Part shown: positions 35,185-43,889 of the stretch, piece after piece
Layout of the letters: each line of letters starts with the position of its first letter
How positions within the stretch are numbered: the stretch's first letter is position 1
Assembly: GCA_034927445.1 (NCBI GenBank)
Contig: JAYFPZ010000014.1
Coordinates: 62,001 to 126,000, forward strand
Direction of reading: 5' to 3'
Source: PHAA01 sp034927445
Lineage (GTDB): Bacteria > Bacillota > Syntrophomonadia > Syntrophomonadales > Syntrophomonadaceae
DNA length: 64,000 bases
Translations under genes and position numbers: made by a program
Notes under the pieces: generated by a model
The model's database searches: none
Seen by the model: the letters and a program-made list of their open reading frames with translations, nothing else
Told to the model about the DNA's origin: nothing

Positions 35185-36288
35185 TTGCTGCCAGTTAATA
35201 TTAACGCAGATCCCGGGATCGGTATTACGCATAGAAAACATGGAATTTCAGAAACAGATCAATATTTTGAAAAAGATATTTTATATTTGCATACTCATGA
35301 TATGCTCACGGGGTTATTAAACCGGAATTATTTTCAGAATGAACTGAGGAGGCTGGATGCTTGCGGCAAATTTCCGATCTCAGTAATTGTTGGAGATATT
35401 AATGGTTTGAGACTCATTAACCAGGTATTCGGCTTTGATGTGGGTGACAGGCTGCTTAGGAAAACCGCGTACTCCCTGGTACTTGCAGCCGAGGCAGATA
35501 GTATAGCAGCCAGATGGGGCGAAGATGAATTTGCCGTAATTCTGTCAGAAACGGATGAAACAATGGCAACGGAAATATGCAGAAAGATGGTTCAAACTTG
35601 CTCGGAAATTGAAGAAAGCGGTATAACACCGAGTATAGCCTTAGGCAATGCAACCCAAAAATATGCTTCGGAAAACTTAAGTCAAATTGTTTTAGAGGCT
35701 GAAGGCAGGATGAACCGGCATAAACTGCTAGAGCCGCAGAGTACCCAAAGTTCGGTCATTACCTCGTTAAGTAAGGCTCTGTTTGAAAAAAGTCTTGAAA
35801 CAGAAGAACATGCCTTAAGAATGCTTGAAATGTCTAAAAAATTTGGCAAAGCTATCGGTTTGTCAATGGATGAACTGGACGAGCTATGTCTCTTGTCGGT
35901 ATTGCATGACATAGGTAAAATAGCCATTCCCGATCATATTTTATTGAAGCCGGAAAAACTGACGGGTGATGAATGGAAAGAAATGAAAAAACATTCTGAA
36001 ATCGGCTGCCATATCGCAGCCTCGTCCAACGAATTATCAAGTATCGCCCCCTATATTCTTTCCCATCACGAACGCTGGGATGGAAGCGGCTACCCGCAAG
36101 GCCTAAGAGGGACCGAAATTCCGATGTTATCACGAATCATTGCGGTAGTGGACACATACGACGTAATAACGCACGGAAGACCTTACCAAGACGTAATAAG
36201 CCATAATGAAGCTTTAATGGAAATTAAGCGATGTTCAGGGACTCAATTTGCACCGGATATCGCAGAGGCATTTTGCAGTATATGCTAA
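35185..36288 (+). CDS. Degenerate GGDEF plus HD-GYP c-di-GMP phosphodiesterase
   Basis: The protein probably breaks down c-di-GMP. The N-terminal GGDEF-like domain (about 38-170) has WGEDEF in place of GGDEF, so it is probably inactive as a cyclase and may be regulatory. The C-terminal HD-GYP domain (about 195-367) has HDIGK and HHERWDGSGYPQGL, the expected metal and GYP residues. Together with the GGDEF proteins at 25168 and 59572 it gives both sides of c-di-GMP turnover in the window. The TTG start has AGGAGGT upstream. It follows cheB by 57 nt, so it may be in the same operon. Confidence 0.9.
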   Translation: MLPVNINADPGIGITHRKHGISETDQYFEKDILYLHTHDMLTGLLNRNYFQNELRRLDACGKFPISVIVGDINGLRLINQVFGFDVGDRLLRKTAYSLVLAAEADSIAARWGEDEFAVILSETDETMATEICRKMVQTCSEIEESGITPSIALGNATQKYASENLSQIVLEAEGRMNRHKLLEPQSTQSSVITSLSKALFEKSLETEEHALRMLEMSKKFGKAIGLSMDELDELCLLSVLHDIGKIAIPDHILLKPEKLTGDEWKEMKKHSEIGCHIAASSNELSSIAPYILSHHERWDGSGYPQGLRGTEIPMLSRIIAVVDTYDVITHGRPYQDVISHNEALMEIKRCSGTQFAPDIAEAFCSIC

Positions 36289-36472
36289 GACCGATTGCTC
36301 CCGGTACATGTTCTCCAGTACGGTTATACTGGGGACTGTTCGTTATTTTGAAGGAAATAATTATAGCCAAACGGCAGCAAGTGAGTAACCCCATTCAGGT
36401 TGTCTGCGGTACTCCCCCAATATATATAGTATAATCATGCTAAAGGGAGAATCCGAAGGGAGCCTGCAAGTA

Positions 36473-37672
36473 ATGACTCAGGATGAGGCGCTGACCATAA
36501 TGCACTGCGATCTGGACGCATTCTATGCGGCGGTGGAACAACGGGACAATCCGGAATTAACGGGTAAACCGGTTATCGTCGGCGGGCAGCCGGATACCCG
36601 CGGAGTAGTTTCCACCTGTTCCTATGAAGCGCGCAAGTTTGGAGTCAGGTCGGCCATGCCATTGGCCCAGGCCCGGCGTTTATGCCCGGACGCAATATTT
36701 CTGCCAGTAGCCATGTCCCGCTACCAGGAGGCTTCCCGCCAGGTTTTTGCCATCCTGCACACCTATTCGCCTATTATCGAACCTCTATCCATCGATGAAG
36801 CATTTCTCGACTTGACCGGCTGCACTACTGTATTCGGTACGGTGGAAAGCATCGGCCGGGAGATTAAAAAAAGGGTCAGGTCAGAGGTGGGGCTCACCAT
36901 TTCGGTGGGTATATCCTATAACAAGTTCCTGGCCAAGCTGGCCACCGAATTGGGCAAACCCGACGGTTTAAAAATCATTACCCGGGCGGAGACCGCAGCG
37001 GTGCTAAACCCGTTGCCGGTCTCGTATCTCTGGGGGGTAGGGCAGAAGGCCCGTCAGCAATTGCAGAGAATGGGCATCAACACGATCGGCGAGCTGGCCG
37101 GCCTGTCACCCGCGAGGCTGGAACGGCAGATGGGAGCTCATGCCCGGGTGTATTGGGAGCTGGCCCAGGGGATTGACCCCAGGGTGGTGGAAGTTGACCA
37201 CAACCGCAAATCGGTGGGGAGAGAGATTACTTTCCCCTATGATATTGCCAACCGGGAGGAACTGGAGAACGTGCTGCTGGATCTGTCCGTACAAGTCAGC
37301 CGGCGGCTGCGCCGGCAGCGGTTGCTGGCCCGGACGATTACTCTCAAACTGCGCTATGGCAATTTCAGGACGCTAACCCGGCGTACTACTCTGTCCCGGG
37401 CGAGCAGCCATGATGATACCATTTACGGGGCAGCCCGGGAATTGTTTGCGCGGGTGTTTGCCGAAGGCGACCGTATCAGGCTTTTGGGGATATACGGGAG
37501 CGGGCTGGAACCTGCCACCGGCGTGGCCCAGGGGGAGCTTTTCGCCTCCGCCGAACAAAAACGCAATGAAACCCTTGACCAGACCTTGGACCAGATTCGT
37601 GACCGTTTTGGGGAAAAAATTATAACCAGGGCCAGTCTGCTGCCCAATTCCCCATTTGCAGAAAGGGACTGA
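36473..37672 (+). CDS. dinB: DNA polymerase IV (Y-family)
   Basis: This translesion polymerase carries CDLDAFYAAVEQRDNPEL at the start, the catalytic SIDEAFLDLTG, the ISVGISYNKFLAKLATE helix region, the LWGVGQKARQQLQ HhH region and the C-terminal little-finger domain. The ATG at 36473 follows GAAGGGAG; the upstream ATG at 36437 lies one base after a TATAAT (36430-36435) and is unlikely to be translated. No LexA-type box is evident before it, so SOS control is not supported by sequence. The 399 aa length is normal. Confidence 0.93.
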   Translation: MTQDEALTIMHCDLDAFYAAVEQRDNPELTGKPVIVGGQPDTRGVVSTCSYEARKFGVRSAMPLAQARRLCPDAIFLPVAMSRYQEASRQVFAILHTYSPIIEPLSIDEAFLDLTGCTTVFGTVESIGREIKKRVRSEVGLTISVGISYNKFLAKLATELGKPDGLKIITRAETAAVLNPLPVSYLWGVGQKARQQLQRMGINTIGELAGLSPARLERQMGAHARVYWELAQGIDPRVVEVDHNRKSVGREITFPYDIANREELENVLLDLSVQVSRRLRRQRLLARTITLKLRYGNFRTLTRRTTLSRASSHDDTIYGAARELFARVFAEGDRIRLLGIYGSGLEPATGVAQGELFASAEQKRNETLDQTLDQIRDRFGEKIITRASLLPNSPFAERD

Positions 37673-37799
37673 ACATGGGCCGGAACTGGGATCTTTATAC
37701 GGAAAATAAGGCATGAATTGTTTCTGATCTATATAAGGCAGGGTACTATTGGATTAAAATATAAAGAAACTTTAATTAATTAGAAATGAGGGGATGGAA

Positions 37800-38333
37800 A
37801 TGGAAAATACGCTTGCCGTCAAGGATCGTGATACGGTGCTGCATATCTCTTATGAAGACATGATTAAATATCATGGACGCTTCCATATAGGCGGGGTAGC
37901 CATGGCCTTCAAGGCTCTGGAGCTGGGTCTGGGCCGGCTGGTTCCGAATGAGATTCCATCCCGGCATAAAATCAGTTTTACATCCGGTCTGGGTGAGAGC
38001 GCTACCGGAGTACTGGACGCTGTAGAGATGAGCACTAGGGCCAGAACCAGAGGACAACTGGCGGTCGACCCCAACCTGGGCCAGGATCTTGGGGCTCCTG
38101 AAACCCCCAACGGAGGCAGATTCTGTTTTGAAATTGCCTATGATGGGGTCAAACTGGGGTTGGTTTTGAAAGAAGGGCTGGTGCCGCAAGAGTTTATGGA
38201 TCTATCCAGGCGGGCAATCGCACGGACACTTGACCGGGAAGGAGCCAGAAGACTGCAGGAAGTAAAAGAGGAAATGGCAGCCGCTCTGATATCCAAGCCG
38301 GCGGAGGAGCTTTTTAAAGTAATCAGTGAATAA
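37800..38333 (+). CDS. FmdE-like protein lacking the usual cysteine
   Basis: This resembles the FmdE family linked to molybdenum enzymes and formylmethanofuran dehydrogenase operons. The N-terminal SYEDMIKYHGRFHIGG aligns with the family's S-x-E-x-x-x-x-HGHxCPG stretch, but the Cys is replaced (HIGG), so metal binding there would be altered. A single domain of 177 aa is present. No zinc-ribbon tail is visible. The ATG at 37800 has GAGGGG 8 nt upstream. The gene precedes a PatB-like gene by 13 nt. The true role is unknown. Confidence 0.6.
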   Translation: MENTLAVKDRDTVLHISYEDMIKYHGRFHIGGVAMAFKALELGLGRLVPNEIPSRHKISFTSGLGESATGVLDAVEMSTRARTRGQLAVDPNLGQDLGAPETPNGGRFCFEIAYDGVKLGLVLKEGLVPQEFMDLSRRAIARTLDREGARRLQEVKEEMAAALISKPAEELFKVISE

Positions 38334-38346
38334 CAGGGGTAATAAG

Positions 38347-39507
38347 ATGTATGATTTTGACGAAATAATTGACCGGCATGGTTCCCATTGTGCTAAATGG
38401 GACGATGTTGGGAAGGAACTGCTGCCCATGTGGGTGGCGGACATGGACTTCAAGTCGGCGCCGGAAATTATTGCAGCGCTGGAGGAGCGGGTCAGGCATG
38501 GGGTCTTTGGTTACAGCGGGGGTTGTGCGGTTTGGGATGACTCTCTGATCGGTTGGATGAACAGGCGTTGGGGCTGGGAGGTGAAGCGGGAATGGATATT
38601 CCCCAGTCCCGGGGTAGTACCTGCGCTGGATATGTTGGTGCGGGCCCTGGCCCGGCCGGGTGAGGGGGTAATTATCCAGACCCCGGTTTATCCTCCGTTC
38701 TTTCGGGTTGTGACCCGCAACGGGCGCCGGCTGCGGGAGAATCCTCTGCAATATGACGGGCGCAGATACATAATGGATCTGGAGAATCTGGAGCGGCAAA
38801 TCGATGCCAACACTAAATTGTTGATTCTGTGCAGCCCTCACAACCCAGTGGGACGGGTGTGGAGCCGGGAGGAACTGACCGCCCTGGGGGAGATCTGTCT
38901 CCGGCATGGGATAACTGTAATAGCGGACGAGATCCATTCCGACCTTGTATTTTCGGGTTATCGGCATACTGTGTTTGCTTCCCTTGGTCCTGAATTTGAG
39001 CAGATCTGCGCGGTCTGCAATGCTCCCAGCAAGACTTTTAATCTGGCGGGGATTCAAGCGTCCAATGTCATCATCCCCAACCGGCGGATACGCTCCGCCT
39101 ACCGCGATGTTCTCGATACCGGTGAACTGGGCTTGCCCAATGTATTTGCAGTTGCGGCTTTGGAGGCGGCCTACAGCCGGGGGGAGCCCTGGCTGGAGGA
39201 AATGTTGGCATATGTAGAGGGGAATTACCGGTTTGCCCGGGGCTTTATTGAGCAGAGAATACCTGAGATCAAGGTGGTCCAGGCAGAAGGCACTTATCTG
39301 CTGTGGCTGGACTGCCGGGGACTGGGCCTGAGCACTCTGGAACTGGACCGATTCATCAGGGAAAAGGCCCGCTTGGTGTTGTCTCCGGGAACAATCTTCG
39401 GCAGCAGCGGCAGTGGTTTTCAGAGGATGAACATTGGCTGCCCCAGAGCGCTGGTGGAAGAAGGCTTGCAGCGGCTGGAAGCGGCCGCCCATGACCGGGA
39501 TATTTAA
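38347..39507 (+). CDS. patB: PatB/MalY-type pyridoxal-phosphate C-S lyase (aminotransferase fold)
   Basis: This is a probable cystathionine beta-lyase-like or related PLP enzyme. The MalY/PatB start (WDDVGKELLPMWVADMDFKSAPEI), HNPVGRVWSREEL, the DEIHSDL motif before the cofactor and the Schiff-base Lys in NAPSKTFNLAG are all present. The 386 aa length is normal. The ATG at 38347 has CAGGGG upstream; an upstream ATG is inside the previous gene. It could work in sulfur amino acid metabolism or have wider C-S lyase activity. Confidence 0.9.
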   Translation: MYDFDEIIDRHGSHCAKWDDVGKELLPMWVADMDFKSAPEIIAALEERVRHGVFGYSGGCAVWDDSLIGWMNRRWGWEVKREWIFPSPGVVPALDMLVRALARPGEGVIIQTPVYPPFFRVVTRNGRRLRENPLQYDGRRYIMDLENLERQIDANTKLLILCSPHNPVGRVWSREELTALGEICLRHGITVIADEIHSDLVFSGYRHTVFASLGPEFEQICAVCNAPSKTFNLAGIQASNVIIPNRRIRSAYRDVLDTGELGLPNVFAVAALEAAYSRGEPWLEEMLAYVEGNYRFARGFIEQRIPEIKVVQAEGTYLLWLDCRGLGLSTLELDRFIREKARLVLSPGTIFGSSGSGFQRMNIGCPRALVEEGLQRLEAAAHDRDI

Positions 39508-39715
39508 CCTTACGTTACGCCTCCCTGCGGGGACTACTGCGATGAAGTTCGATATTAGGAGACTTACCTTGATCGTTCGAGGCTGGCGGTACGATGGTGA
39601 GTCGAAAATATTTCGGCGGGTTACCATAATTAGGTATGATTACAGATTGGCCCGAATGATATAATTATCAACAGAGCACGATCGCTACTATACAATCCAG
39701 CAGGAGGTTATGGAA

Positions 39716-40357
39716 ATGGACGAACATTTGACCTGGGTGTACGAACAAAAATGCCGGAAGGTTGTAAAAGCTTTGGAGAAAACCGGATTTGAAGCCGTCT
39801 ATTGCGCTAATCGGCAGGAGGCTTACGCGAATATTATGAATGAGGCCCGGAATGCGCACGCTATCGGATTCGGGGGTTCCGAAACCGTGAAAGGGCTGCA
39901 GCTGATTCCTGCCTTAAAGCAAATGGGCAAGGAAGTGTTAGATCACCAGGCCCCTAACCTTAGCCCGGAGGAAAAACTTGCAACCAGGCGCCGCCAGTTG
40001 ACCTGCGATCTGTTTTTGACCAGCAGTAATGCCGTTACGCTGAACGGCCAGCTGGTAAACGTCGACGGCGTCGGCAACCGGGTGGCGGCTATGGCCTTTG
40101 GACCCAAAAAAGTGATTGTCGTGGCCGGGCGCAATAAAATAGCCGAGGATATCGATGCTGCTTTGCAAAGGATAAAATATGTGGCTGCTCCAGCCAATTC
40201 CCGCCGGCTGAACCGGCAGGTACCCTGTGCCGTGACCGGTTCCTGCAGCGAATGCAATTCTCCCGAGCGCCTGTGCCGGATTACGGTTATACTGGACCAT
40301 AAGCCGCTTGATACCGATATCAGAGTTTTGATCGTCAATGATGATATAGGATACTAG
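39716..40357 (+). CDS. LUD-domain protein (lactate utilisation-like)
   Basis: This 213 aa LUD (DUF162) protein is akin to LutC and many anaerobic homologues of unclear role. The conserved IGFGGSETVKGLQLI and DLFLTSSNAVTLNGQLVNVDG stretches are present, then a cysteine-containing segment CAVTGSCSECNSPERLCRI that could bind a cluster or zinc. No LutA/LutB partners are next to it; the Fe-S protein at 2292 is far away. The ATG at 39716 has AGGAGG 8 nt upstream, better spaced than the ATG at 39710. Confidence 0.88.
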   Translation: MDEHLTWVYEQKCRKVVKALEKTGFEAVYCANRQEAYANIMNEARNAHAIGFGGSETVKGLQLIPALKQMGKEVLDHQAPNLSPEEKLATRRRQLTCDLFLTSSNAVTLNGQLVNVDGVGNRVAAMAFGPKKVIVVAGRNKIAEDIDAALQRIKYVAAPANSRRLNRQVPCAVTGSCSECNSPERLCRITVILDHKPLDTDIRVLIVNDDIGY

Positions 40358-40403
40358 AATACCCGATTAACCCTGAAATACCAGGGAAAGTTCAGCGAAG
40401 TAC

Positions 40404-40441
40404 GCGGCCGGCAGGAGCTGTAGCGCAGTCCTGCCGGCCGC
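40404..40441 (+). terminator. GC-rich hairpin after the LUD gene
   Basis: GCGGCCGGCAGGA (40404-40416) and TCCTGCCGGCCGC (40429-40441) are perfect inverted copies around a 12-nt loop. Only CTTTGTG follows, so it is a stable hairpin that may act as a weak or factor-aided terminator. Confidence 0.6.
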
Positions 40442-40592
40442 CTTTGTGCATAGATAAAGCAAAACCATTGGCCAGCCGGAGGAGCGCAGGGGCAGCGGCT
40501 CTTCCCGTATTGCGTATGTTAGTTGGGTAACGTACAATTAAGGTGCGAATAATATAATTTTCCTGGAATGGCAGTGAGAGGAAGGGTTCATA

Positions 40593-41108
40593 ATGCCAAG
40601 ATTCGAAATCATACAAGGGGATATAACCAAGCTGGAAGTCGATGCCATAGTCAATGCAGCCAATAATTCACTCCGGGGGGGAGGGGGCGTTGACGGGGCC
40701 ATTCACCGGGCAGCGGGTCCTCAATTACTGGCTGAGTGCAAACAGGTCGGGGGATGCCTCACCGGTCATGCCAAAAAGACCAGAGGCTATAACCTGCCGA
40801 TCAAATGGGTTATCCATACGGTCGGCCCGGTATGGCGGGGCGGCAGTAACAATGAAGACGACCTTTTGGCCAGTTGCTACCGCAACTCGTTGGCCCTGGC
40901 AGCCGAGCTGGGGGTTGAGACTATCGCCTTTCCCTCCATAAGCACCGGAGTCTATGGCTTCCCCGTAGACCGGGCGGCGCGAATAGCGGTCAGAGAAATC
41001 GTTGACTTTCTTAAATCCAATCTCAGCATCAAACAGGTATTGATGGTGGCTTTCGATGCCCAGACCTATCAGGCTTATAAAAAGGCGCTGAGTGAACAAA
41101 AGCTATAA
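40593..41108 (+). CDS. Macrodomain protein (O-acetyl-ADP-ribose deacetylase-like)
   Basis: This small enzyme of about 171 aa probably hydrolyses O-acetyl-ADP-ribose or related ADP-ribose esters. The macro fold is plain: IIQGDITKLEVDAIVNAANNSL at the start, GGGGVDGAIHRAAG, VIHTVGPVW and IAFPSISTGVYGFP. It is a single-domain protein, like YmdB. It is alone between the LUD gene and birA, with GAGAGGAAGG before the ATG. Confidence 0.93.
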   Translation: MPRFEIIQGDITKLEVDAIVNAANNSLRGGGGVDGAIHRAAGPQLLAECKQVGGCLTGHAKKTRGYNLPIKWVIHTVGPVWRGGSNNEDDLLASCYRNSLALAAELGVETIAFPSISTGVYGFPVDRAARIAVREIVDFLKSNLSIKQVLMVAFDAQTYQAYKKALSEQKL

Positions 41109-41176
41109 CCAGGGGCAGGTCCCTTGTCCCCTGGTCCCACGGATCAACGAGTTATTTGTCGACAGGAGGATCGGTA

Positions 41177-42151
41177 ATGAACCTTCGTGAAGCGGTACTA
41201 ACCGCCCTTAAAGAGAAAAAAGGGGAATGGATCTCCGGGGAGGGCCTGAGTGAAAGCCTTGGGGTTTCGCGGACTGCCGTCTGGAAGCAGGTCAGGCATT
41301 TGCTGGCCGAAGGCTATGCCATTGAATCATCTCCCAAAAAGGGTTATCGTATTTGTGCTCCCGCGGATATTCTGTCACCCGCCGAGGTGTGTCCGGGTCT
41401 GGCAACCCAGGTATTGGGCCGGCGGGACTATATCTATTTCCGCGAGATCGACTCCACCAACAACCGCGCCCGCCTGCTGGCCTCCCAGGGATATCCGGAG
41501 GGAACGGTGGTGGTGGCGGAAATGCAGACCGCCGGGAGGGGGCGCCGGGGCAGGGACTGGTATTCGCCGGTGCAGCAGGGGATATATGTGTCGGTTATTT
41601 TAAGGCCGGAACTGCCCCTCAAAGAAATATCACGGGTTTCACTGGTAACTGCGGCGGCGGTGGCGCAAACCCTCGAATCAGAATTAGGTTTGAATCCCCG
41701 CATCAAGTGGCCCAATGACGTGCTGGTAGATAATAAGAAAATAGCCGGAATGCTATCGGAAGCGGTTACTGACATGGATGGGGTCGAGTATATTGTGGTT
41801 GGGATTGGATTGAACATTAACAATGATATTCAGGAGTTTCCTCCTGACCTGAGAACAGCGCCCACCTCGGCCCGGGCTCTAAACCACCGGTCCAATTCCA
41901 GGGTTAAGATCCTCCAAGGGCTTTTGCGGTACCTGGAATATTACTACCAGCAACTGCTGGCGGGTAATTTTGCCGTAACCCTGGAAAAAGCCAAAAGTTT
42001 ATCAACGGTTATTGGCCGGGAAGTCCGGTTGGATAACGGCAAGGACTTTATTGCCGGACAGGCAGTCGATATCGACGACAACGGGTTTCTCCTGGTGCGC
42101 GACCGGCAAGGAATCATCCATACCATAATGTCGGGAGAGATAGACGAATGA
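41177..42151 (+). CDS. birA: Bifunctional biotin ligase/biotin-operon repressor BirA
   Basis: It joins biotin to carboxylases and represses biotin genes. The N-terminal winged helix (about 10-65; GVSRTAVWKQVRHL, KKGYRI) binds DNA. The ligase domain has EIDSTNNRA, the biotinyl-AMP loop GRGRRGRDWYSP and KWPNDVLVDNKKIAGML. The C-terminal SH3-like part follows. The 324 aa length fits class II. The ATG at 41177 has AGGAGG upstream. Its matching operator lies just beyond its stop, in front of bioY. Confidence 0.95.
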   Translation: MNLREAVLTALKEKKGEWISGEGLSESLGVSRTAVWKQVRHLLAEGYAIESSPKKGYRICAPADILSPAEVCPGLATQVLGRRDYIYFREIDSTNNRARLLASQGYPEGTVVVAEMQTAGRGRRGRDWYSPVQQGIYVSVILRPELPLKEISRVSLVTAAAVAQTLESELGLNPRIKWPNDVLVDNKKIAGMLSEAVTDMDGVEYIVVGIGLNINNDIQEFPPDLRTAPTSARALNHRSNSRVKILQGLLRYLEYYYQQLLAGNFAVTLEKAKSLSTVIGREVRLDNGKDFIAGQAVDIDDNGFLLVRDRQGIIHTIMSGEIDE

Positions 42152-42169
42152 AATAAGGTTGAAAATAAA

Positions 42170-42224
42170 TGTCAACCTTATTTGATAAAATAGGTTGACA
42201 AACAATCGGCGGGCATAACATAAT
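42170..42224 (+). promoter_or_regulatory. BirA operator overlapping the bioY promoter
   Basis: TGTCAACC (42170-42177) and GGTTGACA (42193-42200) are inverted copies 15 bp apart, matching the form of Firmicutes BirA sites. The right arm contains a perfect -35, TTGACA (42195-42200), with CATAAT 18 nt later (42219-42224). Bound BirA would block this promoter. Confidence 0.82.
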
Positions 42225-42230
42225 ATTAAG

Positions 42231-42272
42231 AGGCTGCTCCATAGCTGGGTTGGGCTGGGGGCAGCCTTTTTT
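42231..42272 (+). terminator. Intrinsic terminator between the BirA-controlled promoter and bioY
   Basis: AGGCTGCTCC (42231-42240) pairs over 10 bp, with one wobble, with GGGGCAGCCT-type sequence ending at 42267, and T6 follows. It lies at the predicted transcription start, so only transcripts coming from birA would contain the whole hairpin. Confidence 0.8.
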
Positions 42273-42278
42273 ATCAAA

Positions 42279-42444
42279 CTCCTCCCCTCCTTATAGGTGG
42301 GGAAAACGATTTTTTCCTCAGTGGTGGGGTAGGTCCCCGACTGAGGAGGCGTTTGCTAAAAAGCTCGGGTTGCAATGCACCAAAAACGCAAAGGCAGACC
42401 TTATAGCGCCGCGTTTAGGTGCGCAAGCACTTATTGAATATTAA
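42279..42444. repeat. Two-module intergenic repeat, copy 1
   Basis: Module 1 (42279-42329; CTCC...GTGGGGAAAA...CCTCAGTGGTGGGG) comes first and module 2 (42341-42444; GAGGAGGCGTTT, CAATGCACC, TTATAGCGC, ATTGAATATTAAG) second. Both modules occur again at 49363-49538 in the reverse order of modules. No protein is encoded. It fills the rest of the 308-bp gap before bioY. Confidence 0.65.
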
Positions 42445-42459
42445 GGGAGGCTTTATGAA

Positions 42460-42999
42460 ATGTTGAAAACCGAGAACAGCCCGCTGCGGCGTATGGTTTA
42501 CGCTTCCATGTTCGGAGCCCTGACCGCGATCGCGTCTTTTTTGGTAATACCACTGCAGCCGGTTCCCATTACCCTGCAGAGTCTTTTTACCGGACTGGCG
42601 GGAGTGCTGCTAGGCGGGGCCACCGGGGCCTGGAGCCAGATCATTTACGTGCTGCTGGGAGTCATCGGCCTGCCGGTCTTTGCCGGCGGCAAAGCCGGGC
42701 TGGGAATCTTGCTGGGACCTACGGGCGGCTACCTCATCGGCTTTATTGCCGGTGCTTATGTTATAGGCAAAATTGTGGAAGCCAGACCTAAACCGGGACT
42801 GGTATGGATAGTCATAGCTTTGGCGGCGGGTAATCTGGTTGTCTACACCCTGGGTACGATCCAGCTCGCCCTGGTGACTCATTATAGTTTGCTCAAGTCA
42901 TTGCTGGTCGGCGTAGTACCTTTTTTACCCGGCGACCTGCTTAAACTTCTGGCGGCGGCAGGGCTGGGACTTAAGCTGCGGCAGAATATTTTCCGGTAA
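42460..42999 (+). CDS. bioY: Biotin transporter S component BioY
   Basis: This substrate-binding membrane protein of an ECF biotin importer has six helices in 179 aa. ASFLVIPLQPVPITLQSLF near the N-terminus and GPTGGYLIGFIAGAY are typical BioY signatures. The ATG at 42460 has GGGAGG 10 nt upstream. The energising ATPase and T component follow, so the importer may be a dedicated BioMNY. A BirA operator precedes it, giving control by biotin. Confidence 0.95.
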   Translation: MLKTENSPLRRMVYASMFGALTAIASFLVIPLQPVPITLQSLFTGLAGVLLGGATGAWSQIIYVLLGVIGLPVFAGGKAGLGILLGPTGGYLIGFIAGAYVIGKIVEARPKPGLVWIVIALAAGNLVVYTLGTIQLALVTHYSLLKSLLVGVVPFLPGDLLKLLAAAGLGLKLRQNIFR

Positions 43000-43013
43000 G
43001 GCGGCTGATTATT

Positions 43014-43889
43014 ATGATCCAGATCCAAAACCTGACTTTTACCTATGGTGATCAACAGCCGCCGGTTATCCGCCGCCTTAATCTGCTCATCGGGGAGGGT
43101 GAGTACCTAGCCTTGATCGGACCCAACGGTTGCGGCAAGACCACGCTGATTCGTCATTGCAATGCCCTGCTGCTGCCTTCCGGCGGGGAAGTGGTAGTCG
43201 ATGGTTTAAACACCCGTAATTCCAAGGCCTGGCCCGAGATCCGCAGCCGGGTAGGCATGATTTTTCAGAATCCGGACAACCAGATCGTCGGCATGACCGT
43301 GGAAGAGGATGTGGCTTTCGGTCCGGGCAATCTCGGACTGCCTTCCCCGGAAGTGCGGCGGCGGGTTGATCATGCCCTGGCGATGGTGGGTCTGACCGGG
43401 TTGGCCGGGCGTCTGCCCCATACCCTTTCGGGAGGTCAGAAACAACTGCTGGCCATAGCCGGACTCTTGGCGATGGAGCCGAAATATATCGTGCTGGACG
43501 AGCCGATTGCTTCGCTGGATCCCGCAGGCAAGGAAAGTATGCTCGAATTGCTGCAAAACCTGCACTCCCGGGGAATAGGCATTATCCACGTGACCCACAG
43601 CATGGAGGAGGCGGCTCGGGCCGGGCGGGTGCTGGTGATGGATAAGGGGGAATTGGTTGCGGATGGACCCCCGGCTGATGTATTAAGCCGGGTGGAATGG
43701 CTGGCTTCACTGGGTCTGGCTCCTGCCCGGATAACCGCTTTAATGTGGCGGCTGCAGCAGTTGGGTGAGAATGTAAACAGCCGCATTTTTACGGTTGATC
43801 AAGCTGTTGCTGAACTATCCGCCTGGATGACCGAGATCCGAGCGGACGCCGGTATGGGGGAAGCCGGAAAGGGGCAGGGCCATGTATAG
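43014..43889 (+). CDS. ECF transporter ATP-binding protein (BioM/CbiO-like)
   Basis: This ATPase energises the biotin ECF importer. Walker A GPNGCGKTT, Q-loop IFQNPDNQIVGMTVEEDVAFGP (the EcfA hallmark), signature LSGGQKQ and Walker B YIVLDEPIASLD are present. The 291 aa length is normal. It lies 14 nt after bioY and overlaps the T component by 8 nt. A single ATPase suggests a homodimer, as in BioM. Confidence 0.93.
   Translation: MIQIQNLTFTYGDQQPPVIRRLNLLIGEGEYLALIGPNGCGKTTLIRHCNALLLPSGGEVVVDGLNTRNSKAWPEIRSRVGMIFQNPDNQIVGMTVEEDVAFGPGNLGLPSPEVRRRVDHALAMVGLTGLAGRLPHTLSGGQKQLLAIAGLLAMEPKYIVLDEPIASLDPAGKESMLELLQNLHSRGIGIIHVTHSMEEAARAGRVLVMDKGELVADGPPADVLSRVEWLASLGLAPARITALMWRLQQLGENVNSRIFTVDQAVAELSAWMTEIRADAGMGEAGKGQGHV

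Noticed and set aside
36289..36472. SOS (LexA) box before dinB
   Set aside because: No GAAC-N4-GTTC-type palindrome was found; only a promoter-like TATAAT is present.
40355..40372. TTAATCGGGTA-like match on the minus strand
   Set aside because: It matches the three-copy motif only for about 11 bases and lacks the GTATAT part.
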